DNA of 43,048 nucleotides from Thiotrichaceae bacterium UBA973 (GTDB lineage Bacteria > Pseudomonadota > Gammaproteobacteria > Eutrophobiales > Eutrophobiaceae): positions 1 through 43,048 of the forward strand of contig DBBX01000012.1 of assembly GCA_002292815.1 (NCBI GenBank), in the 5' to 3' direction. Shown here piece after piece: positions 18,587-26,584 of this stretch. How positions within the stretch are numbered: position 1 is the first letter of the stretch; the number at the start of each line of letters is the position of its first letter. The notes under the pieces were generated by a model. The model did not search any database, was not told the DNA's origin, and saw nothing but the letters and a program-made list of their open reading frames with translations. The translations under genes and the position numbers were made by a program.

Positions 18587-18679
18587 TATGAAAAAACTTT
18601 AAGTTTGCTTATAACAACCATTATATGTTTATTAGTAACATACTGAAATGTTTTACTTAAATATCATTGTTACGCCGCT

Positions 18680-19510
18680 TTACATCTCAGTTGCAACAGG
18701 TTTTCCCGGGGTACTGGACCACTCACTCCATGAACCCGCATATAATTTTGGTAAATTCAGTCCGGCATGTGCTGTCGCAAGCAAATTATGGCAGGCAGTT
18801 ACTCCTGAACCACAATAAAAGACCGTATTCTCAGATCTCGTATTGCCAAAAAGCTCATCAAACTCCTGCTTTAGCTTCTGTTTGCTCTTAAAAATACCCG
18901 CTTCAGTTAGGTTCTCCTTCCAAAAACGATTAGTTGCTCCCGGAATATGTCCTGCTACTTTATCAATAGGTTCAATGTCACCTCTATAGCGGGCAGGGTC
19001 CCTAGAATCAATAACCCGTTCAAATTTGTCGACGTCCTCAATATCAATAACACTGCTAGCCAATGCACTGTTTTTAAATTCGGAACTCACCCGTGCCACG
19101 ACATCCCGGCTAATCGGCCGATCAACCGTAAGCCATGACTGCCAACCACCGTCCAGAACAGCGACATTTTTATGTTGCATATATCTCAACATCCACCATA
19201 GACGCGCGGCAAAAGAACCCCCATTATCATCATAGACAACCACCTGCATATTGGGGCGAATACCCAGCTCTGCGAATAATATGTTCATGGTTTCTATTGT
19301 AGGTAATGGATGGCGCCCCCCATTTATTGAAGGTGGCCTGCTTAAATCATCGTGTAAATCAACATAGATTGCTCCGGGAATATGTCCTTGCAGATAAGCA
19401 TCTTTGCCGGCATTCTTATCCATCAAATCATAACGCACATCGAAAATGATCCACTCAGGGTTATCGAATCCTATAAATAGTTCATCTTCGCTGATCAGCG
19501 TTGTAAACAT
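18680..19510 (-). CDS. sseA: Two-domain rhodanese sulfurtransferase (SseA-like)
   Basis: Tandem rhodanese of 276 aa that transfers sulfane sulfur, probably from 3-mercaptopyruvate. The N-terminal inactive domain has WIIFDVRYDL and HIPGAIYVDLHDDLS. The C-terminal catalytic domain has RVIDSRDPARYRG, HIPGATNRFW and the loop YCGSGVTACHN with the active Cys near residue 233; CGSGVTA is typical of mercaptopyruvate rather than thiosulfate specificity. ATG 19510 fits the family start; GTG 19522 is an alternative. It lies upstream of the VWA-FHA gene on the same strand and diverges from the peptidase lipoprotein by 63 bases. Confidence 0.9.
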   Translation of the reverse strand: MFTTLISEDELFIGFDNPEWIIFDVRYDLMDKNAGKDAYLQGHIPGAIYVDLHDDLSRPPSINGGRHPLPTIETMNILFAELGIRPNMQVVVYDDNGGSFAARLWWMLRYMQHKNVAVLDGGWQSWLTVDRPISRDVVARVSSEFKNSALASSVIDIEDVDKFERVIDSRDPARYRGDIEPIDKVAGHIPGATNRFWKENLTEAGIFKSKQKLKQEFDELFGNTRSENTVFYCGSGVTACHNLLATAHAGLNLPKLYAGSWSEWSSTPGKPVATEM

Positions 19511-19573
19511 GTTATCTACCACAACTTTTAAATAAGAAGGCTTTCATAATATTCTCGCATACACCGCTAATTA

Positions 19574-20671
19574 ATGGTTCATATTTATGATATTAATGAG
19601 ATGATTACAGAACCATCATATTATTATAGAACTATCGCTCTATTGCTGTTTACCGTATTAGTATCTGGTTGTGCCTCGGTAAATTATTATGCGCAATCAA
19701 TTCAGGGGCAGTTCGAGATTATTCAAAAGCGTCAAGACATCCATTCATTGCTGGGCAACAACAAGCTACCTAATTCACAACGGAAGAGTCTTGAGACGGT
19801 ATTAGAGTTGAGAGAATTCTCCATTAAGCAACTTCGGCTTCCGCACAATAATAGTTATTTGTCCTATGCCGATCTTGGACGTGATTATGTAATCTGGAAT
19901 ATATTTGCGACAGAAGAGTTTTCACTTTCTCCCATTAGATGGTGTTACTTGATTGTGGGTTGTCTCGATTATCGCGGCTATTTTTCAAAATCAGATGCAA
20001 AACAACATGCCGCCAAACTTAAAGGACAAGGACATGATGTCTATCTCGGCGGTGTATCTGCTTACTCAACACTGGGTTGGTTTGACGACCCGGTATTAAA
20101 TACAATGCTCAGGTGGAATGATATTCAATTGGCAACCGTGATGTTTCACGAACTTGCTCACCAACAACTCTATATTAAAAACGATACTGAATTTAATGAG
20201 TCATATGCTGAAGCCGTAGCCACGATAGGCGTCATCAAGTGGCTTGAGCAAAGCCCTGATAAGAACTTACTCTCCGAATATATACAATCTCAATCACAGG
20301 AAAAGCAATTTATTTCCCTTGTTATGCGATACAAGACTTTGTTAACTAGATTGTATCGGTCTAAAACAAACAAACAACAACTGCGTAGACAAAAGGAAGC
20401 GATATTTGAACAGATGAGAGAGGAATATAGTGTTCTCAGCCGTCATTGGAAAAAAAAACATTATGCGCAATGGTTCTCGTCAGGCATAAATAATGCAAAA
20501 CTATCAGCGATTGTAACCTATCGGCAATACACCTCATCCTTCTTGGAGATATACAAAAAATTAGGTAAAGATTTAAATCGATTCTATTCGTTAGTAATAT
20601 CACTATCTCACTGTAAGCAAATGAAACGTATAGAAATCTTGAATGCGGAAAAAACTAATTTTGAATGTTAG
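19574..20671 (+). CDS. Lipoprotein predicted zinc aminopeptidase (COG4324/DUF2265 family)
   Basis: Predicted outer-membrane-facing metallopeptidase. The N-terminal signal ends in the lipobox VSGC (Cys33), followed by YYAQSIQGQFEIIQKRQ, a segment I recognise from this family. The zinc site is HELAH (H192, E193, H196), with a downstream Glu in ESYAEAVA. From the first ATG the signal is long, so ATG 19604 is a plausible alternative start. No substrate is known. It is flanked by divergent sseA and followed by a terminator. Confidence 0.82.
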   Translation: MVHIYDINEMITEPSYYYRTIALLLFTVLVSGCASVNYYAQSIQGQFEIIQKRQDIHSLLGNNKLPNSQRKSLETVLELREFSIKQLRLPHNNSYLSYADLGRDYVIWNIFATEEFSLSPIRWCYLIVGCLDYRGYFSKSDAKQHAAKLKGQGHDVYLGGVSAYSTLGWFDDPVLNTMLRWNDIQLATVMFHELAHQQLYIKNDTEFNESYAEAVATIGVIKWLEQSPDKNLLSEYIQSQSQEKQFISLVMRYKTLLTRLYRSKTNKQQLRRQKEAIFEQMREEYSVLSRHWKKKHYAQWFSSGINNAKLSAIVTYRQYTSSFLEIYKKLGKDLNRFYSLVISLSHCKQMKRIEILNAEKTNFEC

Positions 20672-20736
20672 ATATATTCATTAATAAGTTTTCTTTACAA
20701 TATATGAATATATAATTAGATAGTGGCAAAAATCAT

Positions 20737-20767
20737 GGAAAACGTGAGCTGATTCACGGTTTTTTTT
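20737..20767 (+). terminator. Rho-independent terminator after the peptidase gene
   Basis: A short stem CGTGA/TCACG, flanked by an A-run and a run of eight T with one unpaired G, lies about 70 bases after the peptidase stop. The T-run is convincing; the stem is short. Confidence 0.5.
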
Positions 20768-20832
20768 AGCGTTGTCGGTTAGACTGCATAACCTCTCCAG
20801 CGCTCTCAGGTAACTATAAAGTCGAGACAATA

Positions 20833-21717
20833 ATGTTAGATAATTTATTTGCAAAACCTATCGAAATCACTGTTGGCGAGCAAAGCCTGAAGTTCAATTC
20901 CTTAGCGGATTTCGAGTTTAGCCTAGCTGGCCGCACATCCGTGCCCTCTAATAAAATCACCGGCATGGTGAAGTTTTCCCTTGATGAATTAAAGAAAGAA
21001 GCGCGAATGATAAAAGACATTGAGAAACGCTTTGTTTCTATCTTGTCAAAATCAATTGAAGAGCCTGGTAGTATTAATCGTGCTTTACGTGAAATGGATG
21101 CTCAAATATTTTCTCAAGACCATAACTGGCGATTGATCATAGGCGCATTACACAACGGGGATGAAGAGTTAAATGAGTTCCGTCGTGTCGCAGTGGTTAA
21201 ATACATGCAATATCTATCATCCCGACAGGAAATCATTAAGTACCTTTATTCTGAAAAGAAGAGGCATGTCAAATCAGCCGCCATATCAAATGATACTGAG
21301 GCAGGTAGCGAATTTAAAGACACTCTTATTCTGGAAAATACAGTTTTTGAACCTATTTCTGGCGAATATCAAAGCGGTGAGATGGAAAAAATGCCGAAGG
21401 GTGAAAATGTAACTATCCGAATGAAGGCTGGTAGAAAAATCGTGGTTCTTTTGTCGAAAAACCAATGCAAGATTGTCGCTGATGAATCAGGCAGTAAATT
21501 TATTGATGATGCAGGGCGAAGTTACGATTTAAAAATAGGCAAAAATGTAATTGGTCGAGATAGTAAAAGCGATATCATGATGGATCCAAAGCTAAGAGAC
21601 GTTTCGCGCATGCATTTAGTAATAGATATGGATGATACTAATACGTTATATTTGACTGATCTCTCTGCGCATGGCACATATTTGCCTGCCAAATATCTTG
21701 CGAGTCAGACCTTCTAG
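20833..21717 (+). CDS. Cytoplasmic protein with C-terminal FHA domain
   Basis: A 294-aa protein with no signal peptide. The first 200 residues are helical and charged and match nothing I know. Residues about 225-290 form an FHA-like domain (KIGKNVIGRDSKSDIMMD, RDVSRMHLVIDM, DLSAHGTYL) with the conserved GR, SR-H and HGT positions. FHA domains read phosphothreonine peptides. It has its own transcription start region after the terminator at 20737. The second FHA protein in this neighbourhood is the VWA-FHA membrane protein at 16805; the two could act in one pathway, but this is inference. Confidence 0.72.
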   Translation: MLDNLFAKPIEITVGEQSLKFNSLADFEFSLAGRTSVPSNKITGMVKFSLDELKKEARMIKDIEKRFVSILSKSIEEPGSINRALREMDAQIFSQDHNWRLIIGALHNGDEELNEFRRVAVVKYMQYLSSRQEIIKYLYSEKKRHVKSAAISNDTEAGSEFKDTLILENTVFEPISGEYQSGEMEKMPKGENVTIRMKAGRKIVVLLSKNQCKIVADESGSKFIDDAGRSYDLKIGKNVIGRDSKSDIMMDPKLRDVSRMHLVIDMDDTNTLYLTDLSAHGTYLPAKYLASQTF

Positions 21718-21741
21718 ACTTAATTCCCGCCAAAGATTCCT

Positions 21742-22079
21742 TTAACTTTTTCCTACTAAACTAACTTTGGCTTTCTTCTTAGCGGCATTGGCTCTGGCCT
21801 GATCTGCCTGACTAAACGGTTTATCAGCGGGGGCACCGCTATCAGCATTACTACCACCGTCAGTTTTCCCGGATAATAAAGCTGTCACTCTAGTCGCGCC
21901 TTGGGCTCCAACTTTCATTGTCACCTTCTGTACAATAAACTCGTCGTCATATTCTTTAGCTCTGAGTTCCTCAATTAACTCTAGAATCAATTCGTCTTCT
22001 TTATTTTTTTTAGTGCCAGATAAAGATGCTCAAGCAGACTTTCCGACCACATCGTTTGAACTTCTTTTTTGTCGTTCAT
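21742..22079 (-). CDS. Small unknown protein with an apparent frameshift at an A8 run
   Basis: On the minus strand ATG 22079 has a strong GGAG ribosome binding site and opens MNDKKEVQTMWSESLLEHLY. This frame ends after 30 codons. A -1 shift in the run of eight A (plus-strand T at 22004-22011) joins it to the open frame NKEDELILELIEELRAKEYD and on to the stop at 21742, giving about 112 aa. Without the shift, the second frame would need a TTG start at 21990 with no ribosome binding site. Causes could be a real mutation, phase variation, programmed slippage (the site is A AAA AAA) or a sequence error. The C-terminal half is Ala/Lys-rich. Function unknown. Confidence 0.55.
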
Positions 22080-22320
22080 TTATCTTTACTCCGCAGGTAA
22101 ATTAAAATCTTCAGTCATTTTAACAGGAGTAAAATATAAAATAATATTTTGTTCAATTACATAATGCACACTAACTTTGATTGTAAATTAAAGAATATAT
22201 ATGAGAATAGACTATAAATATAAGGACATATTATATGTGGAAATATCTCATTCTGATAAAATCACCGCTCTTGAGCACTTATTAAAATAAAAATCAATAA
22301 CTTACCTATACAAATCAGCT
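22080..22320. other. Divergent intergenic region
   Basis: This AT-rich region of 241 bases between the small minus-strand gene and cysH holds no gene that I can see. It must contain the promoters of both. I could not pick a convincing CysB site or -35/-10 pair by eye. Confidence 0.5.
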
Positions 22321-23049
22321 ATGAGTAGAGAAATTTTCAACCCAGAACAACTGGCAAATGAATATGACGAACAATCACCAGCGGCTATTATTAAATTAGC
22401 ACTAAAGAGTTTCGAAAACATCGCTATTTCTTTCAGTGGTGCTGAAGATGTCGTATTGGTCGATATCGCGACAAAGATTAATCCAGATGTGATGGTATTT
22501 TCACTTGATACCGGGCGATTACATGCCGAAACCTATCGTTTCATTGAACAAGTACGCGAACATTACAATATAGAGATAGATGTACTCTCACCAGATGCTA
22601 AGTCTGTACAAGACTTGGTGCGTACAAAAGGTCTCTATAGTTTTTACAAAGATGGTCATAAGGAATGCTGCAGTATTCGTAAGGTCATTCCATTAAGACG
22701 TCATTTAGCGGGTTTGGATGCCTGGGTGACAGGACAACGTAAAGACCAAAGCCCAGATACCCGAAATGCTGTTCCAGTGGTAGAGAAAGATGCTGCTTTT
22801 TCAAGCACAGATAAGAATTTTTATAAATTTAACCCACTCGCTAACTGGACGTCAGCTCAAGTTTGGGAATACATAAGAAGCAATGATGTGCCGTTTAATG
22901 CCTTACACGAACAAGGGTTTAGCAGTATTGGTTGTGAACCTTGTACACGTCCAGTTTTGCCAAATCAGCATGAACGTGAAGGTCGTTGGTGGTGGGAAGA
23001 GTCGACCCAGAAAGAATGTGGTTTACATGTTGCTGATCAGAAAAAATAA
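22321..23049 (+). CDS. cysH: Assimilatory adenylyl-sulfate (APS) reductase
   Basis: Reduces activated sulfate to sulfite. The core has the PP-loop-like SFSGAEDVVL, FSLDTGRLHAETY, WVTGQRKDQSPDTR and NPLANWTSAQVWEYI. Two Cys pairs, C116-C117 (ECCSIRK) and C205/C208 (GCEPCTRP), are the ligands of the [4Fe-4S] cluster that marks APS-type rather than PAPS-type CysH. The catalytic Cys is in KECGLH (C233). Length is 242 aa. A thiol-motif protein follows within 10 bases, and cysB is convergent beyond it. Confidence 0.92.
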   Translation: MSREIFNPEQLANEYDEQSPAAIIKLALKSFENIAISFSGAEDVVLVDIATKINPDVMVFSLDTGRLHAETYRFIEQVREHYNIEIDVLSPDAKSVQDLVRTKGLYSFYKDGHKECCSIRKVIPLRRHLAGLDAWVTGQRKDQSPDTRNAVPVVEKDAAFSSTDKNFYKFNPLANWTSAQVWEYIRSNDVPFNALHEQGFSSIGCEPCTRPVLPNQHEREGRWWWEESTQKECGLHVADQKK

Positions 23050-23055
23050 ATCATT

Positions 23056-23388
23056 ATGAACATAACATTTGTTAAAAAAATCAAGATTGATGGTAGTCCA
23101 TGTCGAAAATGTGCTGAGGTTCAGTCACGTCTGGAGAAAGACGGCCATATCGATAAAATCGATCGCACGGTTATTGCAGATGAACGTGATAGTAATAGTG
23201 AAGGCATGCAATTAGCAAAACAGTATGAAGTCGATCGCGCACCATTTTTCATTGTCGAAGAGGATGGTAGTGATCCGCTTGTATTTACGGTTTACTTTAA
23301 ATTTGTGAGTGAGATCTTCAGCGGAAAAACAAACGAAGAAGACGCAGCTAAAGATATATTAGATAGTAACGATCTGGATTTTATTTAA
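23056..23388 (+). CDS. Thioredoxin-like small protein with CxxC
   Basis: A 110-aa protein with the motif SPCRKC (C16, C19) and a later VDRAPFFIVEEDG, where the Pro sits like the cis-Pro of thioredoxin-fold proteins. It starts six bases after the cysH stop and is surely co-transcribed. I infer a redox or thiol role, perhaps as electron donor to APS reductase, which needs a dithiol reductant. It is also conceivable that it is a structural glutaredoxin-like protein without that role. Confidence 0.65.
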   Translation: MNITFVKKIKIDGSPCRKCAEVQSRLEKDGHIDKIDRTVIADERDSNSEGMQLAKQYEVDRAPFFIVEEDGSDPLVFTVYFKFVSEIFSGKTNEEDAAKDILDSNDLDFI

Positions 23389-23397
23389 TCCATTAAC

Positions 23398-24372
23398 TTA
23401 ATAATCTGGTAAATCTATCTCTTTAAATATTTCGTCTAATTCATGCTTTGTATTTGTTTGCATTGATTGTTGAACAATATCTTGTGTCAAATGCGGTGCA
23501 AACTGTTTAATAAACTCAAACATATATCCGCGTAAAAAGGTTCCTCGCCTGAACCCAATTCTGGTAATACTCGCTTCAAATAGATGGCTCGCATCAATAG
23601 AAACCAGGTCTGTGTCGATCTTTGGGTCATAAGCCATGCTTGCTACGATCCCCACACCAAGGTTCATCTTTACATAAGTCTTGATCACATCTGCGTCAGA
23701 TGCAGTAAAAACGAGTTTGGGATTTAATCCTGAGTTTTTGAAAGCCTGGTCCAATTGAGAGCGACCAGTAAAGCCGAAGACATAAGTTACGATAGGATAT
23801 TCAGCCAACGTTTCCAGCGTTAAAGAAGAGACACTTGCCAAAGGATGCTCATGATTGACAATGACGCTTCTGTTCCAACGATAACAGGGCATCATAATTA
23901 AGTTATCAAATAATTCTAATGCCTCGGTTGCGATAGCAAAGTCAACCGTGCCTTTAGATGCCAATTCAGAAATTTGTACGGGTGTGCCCTGATGCATATG
24001 CAAGGAAACATCCGGGTATAGCTTGATAAAATCCTGAATTATTCGAGGCAAAACATAACGTGCTTGAGTATGTGTCGTTGCTAAAGAAAGGCTGCCATGG
24101 CGTTTATCGCTGAAATCATCAGCAACTCGTTTAATACCTTCAACCTTATCCAGTATCTCTCCAGCCATATCGATAATGACCCGCCCCGCAGGCGTAACCT
24201 TTGTCAGGTGCTTGCCATTGCGCTGAAAGATCTGGACGTCAAGCTCATCCTCTAGCATCCGTAGCTGCTTGCTAATCCCGGGTTGTGAAGTAAACAGGCT
24301 TTCAGCCGTAGCCGACACATTCAGCCCATGATTTGCAATCTCCCAGATATATTTCAGTTGCTGTATTTTCAT
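23398..24372 (-). CDS. cysB: LysR-type regulator CysB
   Basis: Activator of sulfur assimilation genes that responds to acetylserine derivatives. The N-terminal HTH (MKIQQLKYIWEIANHGLNVS, FTSQPGISKQLRMLEDEL) and effector domain (TTHTQARYVLPRII, MHQGTPVQISELASKG, FAIATEALELFDNL, TYVFGFTGRSQLD, TASDADVIKTYVKMNLGVGI) match E. coli CysB almost block by block. Length is 324 aa, the same as E. coli. It is convergent with cysH and divergent from the TauE/SafE exporter, fitting control of both, although no operator was identified. Confidence 0.95.
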   Translation of the reverse strand: MKIQQLKYIWEIANHGLNVSATAESLFTSQPGISKQLRMLEDELDVQIFQRNGKHLTKVTPAGRVIIDMAGEILDKVEGIKRVADDFSDKRHGSLSLATTHTQARYVLPRIIQDFIKLYPDVSLHMHQGTPVQISELASKGTVDFAIATEALELFDNLIMMPCYRWNRSVIVNHEHPLASVSSLTLETLAEYPIVTYVFGFTGRSQLDQAFKNSGLNPKLVFTASDADVIKTYVKMNLGVGIVASMAYDPKIDTDLVSIDASHLFEASITRIGFRRGTFLRGYMFEFIKQFAPHLTQDIVQQSMQTNTKHELDEIFKEIDLPDY

Positions 24373-24505
24373 TATTTAAATATGTATATACGATAAAATT
24401 ATAAAAATATACATAATAATTCCTTTTCAGAATAGTTGTCAGACTGTAGATTACAGTCCCATTTGACCATCGAATTCGGATAAAACCGCAAACTTACAAA
24501 GATTT

Positions 24506-25288
24506 ATGGATTTTTCATTTACAATCATTGGCTTTTTAGTCGGTTTCATAGTGGGCATGACGGGCGTTGGGGGCGGCTCCTTAATGACCCCCATCCTCGT
24601 GCTTGGCTTTGGCATACAGCCTGCTATCGCGGTGGGAACTGATTTGCTCTACGCCGCAATCACCAAATCAGGCGGTGTTTTCGTGCACCATAAACATGGC
24701 AACATTCAATGGCCAATTGTTATCTTACTTTCGATAGGCAGTGTGCCGGCGTCCATTTGCTCAATCTTTATTATCAAACACCTTGATAAATCCGGAATAA
24801 ATTATGACAATTTAATAATGTCTACTTTGAGTATCGCATTGATACTAACAGCACTTTTTTTATTAACTCGCGATCAATTACACAAATTTAGTCAACAGGA
24901 AAAATTTGAAGCATTAAAGCTTCTTCATAAAAAATATAGAAAACCCGTTACAATATTTGCCGGTGTTTTGATTGGCGTTCTTGTTACATTATCTTCGGTA
25001 GGTGCAGGTGTTATTGGTGCTGCATTTTTATTTTTTCTTTATCCACGATTTAAAGCAATACAAATAGTCGCGACTGATCTTGCTCATGCAATTCCAATCA
25101 CAGCCATAGCCGGACTCGGTCACGCACATATTGGTACTGTAAATTATATTTTACTAGGGAGTTTACTTGTTGGGTCATTGCCCGGAATATATTTAGGCAG
25201 TCACTTTGGCACTTTTTTACCTGATAAATTTATGCGTCCTTTCCTTGCCAGCATGCTTTTAATTATCGGTATTCGGCTCGTTTTTTAA
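24506..25288 (+). CDS. TauE/SafE family sulfite or sulfonate exporter
   Basis: Integral membrane protein of 260 aa with about eight helices arranged as two repeats. The family's Gly-rich first helix is clear (GFIVGMTGVGGGSLMTPIL), as is the repeat in the second half (GVLVTLSSVGAGVIGAAF). The signature AVGTDLLYAAITKSGG and its counterpart ATDLAHAIPITAIAG mark the family. Members export sulfite, sulfoacetate or related anions, or act as permeases for them. Being divergent from cysB and near APS reductase, it probably handles sulfite or sulfate here. Confidence 0.88.
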   Translation: MDFSFTIIGFLVGFIVGMTGVGGGSLMTPILVLGFGIQPAIAVGTDLLYAAITKSGGVFVHHKHGNIQWPIVILLSIGSVPASICSIFIIKHLDKSGINYDNLIMSTLSIALILTALFLLTRDQLHKFSQQEKFEALKLLHKKYRKPVTIFAGVLIGVLVTLSSVGAGVIGAAFLFFLYPRFKAIQIVATDLAHAIPITAIAGLGHAHIGTVNYILLGSLLVGSLPGIYLGSHFGTFLPDKFMRPFLASMLLIIGIRLVF

Positions 25289-25447
25289 ATATCTGCTACA
25301 GATAACTCTCTTCTCGTTTCATAATACCTTGTGTTCCCTTTAAAATAGTCGCTTCATTCAGTCTCCTCGGCAACTAGCTCCGAGCGTTACTCTAGCGCCT
25401 ACATCCCTGTAACAGTCTCGCAGCATACACGCCATCCATGGAGATAA

Positions 25448-25474
25448 AAAAACCCTGTATTAAACAGGGTTTTT
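25448..25474. terminator. Bidirectional terminator
   Basis: A perfect 11-bp inverted repeat AAAAACCCTGT/ACAGGGTTTTT with loop ATTAA ends in T-runs on both strands. It sits between the convergent exporter gene and the YdcH-like gene and can serve both. Confidence 0.85.
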
Positions 25475-25497
25475 ATAGAAAAGGACTTAGCTAATGA

Positions 25498-25722
25498 TTA
25501 AGCGTGATCGTGCTTATAATTTTCTATTATGGTGGCCATTCGATCCTTCAAGATTAATTTTTCTTTTTTAAGCCCTTCCAGACTAAGTTGATCAACTTTT
25601 AGATTTTTATCATTAACATCTTTAACTGTATTTTTTAAAACATTATGTTTTTCGTACAGTCTTTTGAAATCATTGTTTTCGCTTAGTAATGAATTTACTA
25701 TTTCCTGATCGTGTTCAAACAT
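25498..25722 (-). CDS. YdcH family (DUF465) small coiled-coil protein
   Basis: A 74-aa helical, highly charged protein starting MFEHDQEIVNSLLSENNDFK, followed by LYEKHNVLKNTV and LKKEKLILKDRMATII, the DUF465/YdcH pattern. The ATG at 25722 is preceded by AGGGGG, an excellent ribosome binding site, so the longer reading frame upstream is not needed. Function of the family is unknown. It ends 23 bases before the terminator at 25448. Confidence 0.88.
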   Translation of the reverse strand: MFEHDQEIVNSLLSENNDFKRLYEKHNVLKNTVKDVNDKNLKVDQLSLEGLKKEKLILKDRMATIIENYKHDHA

Positions 25723-25965
25723 GACACCCCCTGTATTAATGATGATGTGAAAATTGGAATTCATTGGTGTGGACATTCTACCGCTACATTCTTTTGCACA
25801 TATCCTGTAACAGAGCGAGCATAAAATTGATAAATTTTAAAAATGCTTTTCATAAATTCCACTTATAAATAGTCGAAATTATTTAATTCGACAAGAATAA
25901 AATAATGAAAATCTTATTTTCAACAGCTTACGGTTCATTAGTTAGCCAAAACATTCATTAATAAT

Positions 25966-25993
25966 TTGACATCTGAAACTCAACATCTATTCT
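25966..25993 (+). promoter_or_regulatory. Promoter of the tetR-hydrolase operon
   Basis: A perfect -35 TTGACA (25966-25971), 16 bases of spacer and TATTCT (25988-25993) as -10 lie just ahead of the TetR gene. The -10 overlaps the operator at 25992-26013. Confidence 0.6.
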
Positions 25994-26013
25994 ATCTATT
26001 AGAAGGTAGATAG
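25992..26013 (+). promoter_or_regulatory. Putative TetR operator (inverted repeat)
   Basis: CTATCTA and TAGATAG form a perfect 7-bp inverted repeat separated by 8 bases, ending directly at the tetR start codon. It overlaps the -10 element and encloses the agaagg ribosome binding site, so repressor binding would block transcription. Self-regulation by the adjacent TetR protein is inferred. Confidence 0.65.
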
Positions 26014-26577
26014 ATGACAACATCAGAACAAATCATAGATACGGCAACTGAGCTACTTCAGAAGCATGGTTTCAATGCATTTAGCTATGGTGATATTTCA
26101 AAGTTAATCGGCATTAAAACTGCTAGCATCCATTACCACTACCCAAGTAAATATGACTTAGGTAAATCCGTCATGAAGAAATACCGGCTTAAGCATATGG
26201 CGGCTATAAACAAAATTGATGCTGAGTCAGATTCTCCATTAAAGAAACTACAATCATTTGCTGAACTCTTTAGCCATACAATGGGTAAAGATTACAAAAT
26301 GAGCCCATGTAGCATGCTAATAACAGATAGTTCTGGCTTACCTGATTCAATCAAAGTTGAAGTACAGGATTTTTATATAGACAACGAAACCTGGTTAGCC
26401 TCCACCTTGAAAGATGGCTTAGATAAAGAGGTATTTAAATTTGATGCAAGTCCGACTGAATGCGCAAAAACTTTATTTTCGGCATTTGAAGGCGCCATGT
26501 TATCAGCAAGGGCATTTGAAGATAAAAGTCGATTAACAAAATCACTAAAACAAATAATTAAACTAATCCAGACGTAA
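26014..26577 (+). CDS. TetR/AcrR family transcriptional repressor
   Basis: A 187-aa regulator with the TetR N-terminal HTH (about 8-52: IIDTATELLQKHGFNAFSYG, DISKLIGIKTASIHYHYPSK) and a helical ligand-binding C-terminal part containing one Cys-Ser pair (MSPCSM). The HTH spells the family pattern HYHYPSKYDL well. It starts at the end of an inverted repeat operator and is followed after seven bases by a metallo-hydrolase gene, which it probably controls. The ligand is unknown. Confidence 0.92.
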   Translation: MTTSEQIIDTATELLQKHGFNAFSYGDISKLIGIKTASIHYHYPSKYDLGKSVMKKYRLKHMAAINKIDAESDSPLKKLQSFAELFSHTMGKDYKMSPCSMLITDSSGLPDSIKVEVQDFYIDNETWLASTLKDGLDKEVFKFDASPTECAKTLFSAFEGAMLSARAFEDKSRLTKSLKQIIKLIQT

Positions 26578-26584
26578 TCAATAG

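Noticed and set aside
22321..23049. PAPS rather than APS reductase
   Set aside because: The CC and CxxC pairs that bind the iron-sulfur cluster are present, which marks the APS type.
25723..25776. Longer start for the YdcH-like protein
   Set aside because: ATG 25722 has an AGGGGG ribosome binding site and matches the family start.
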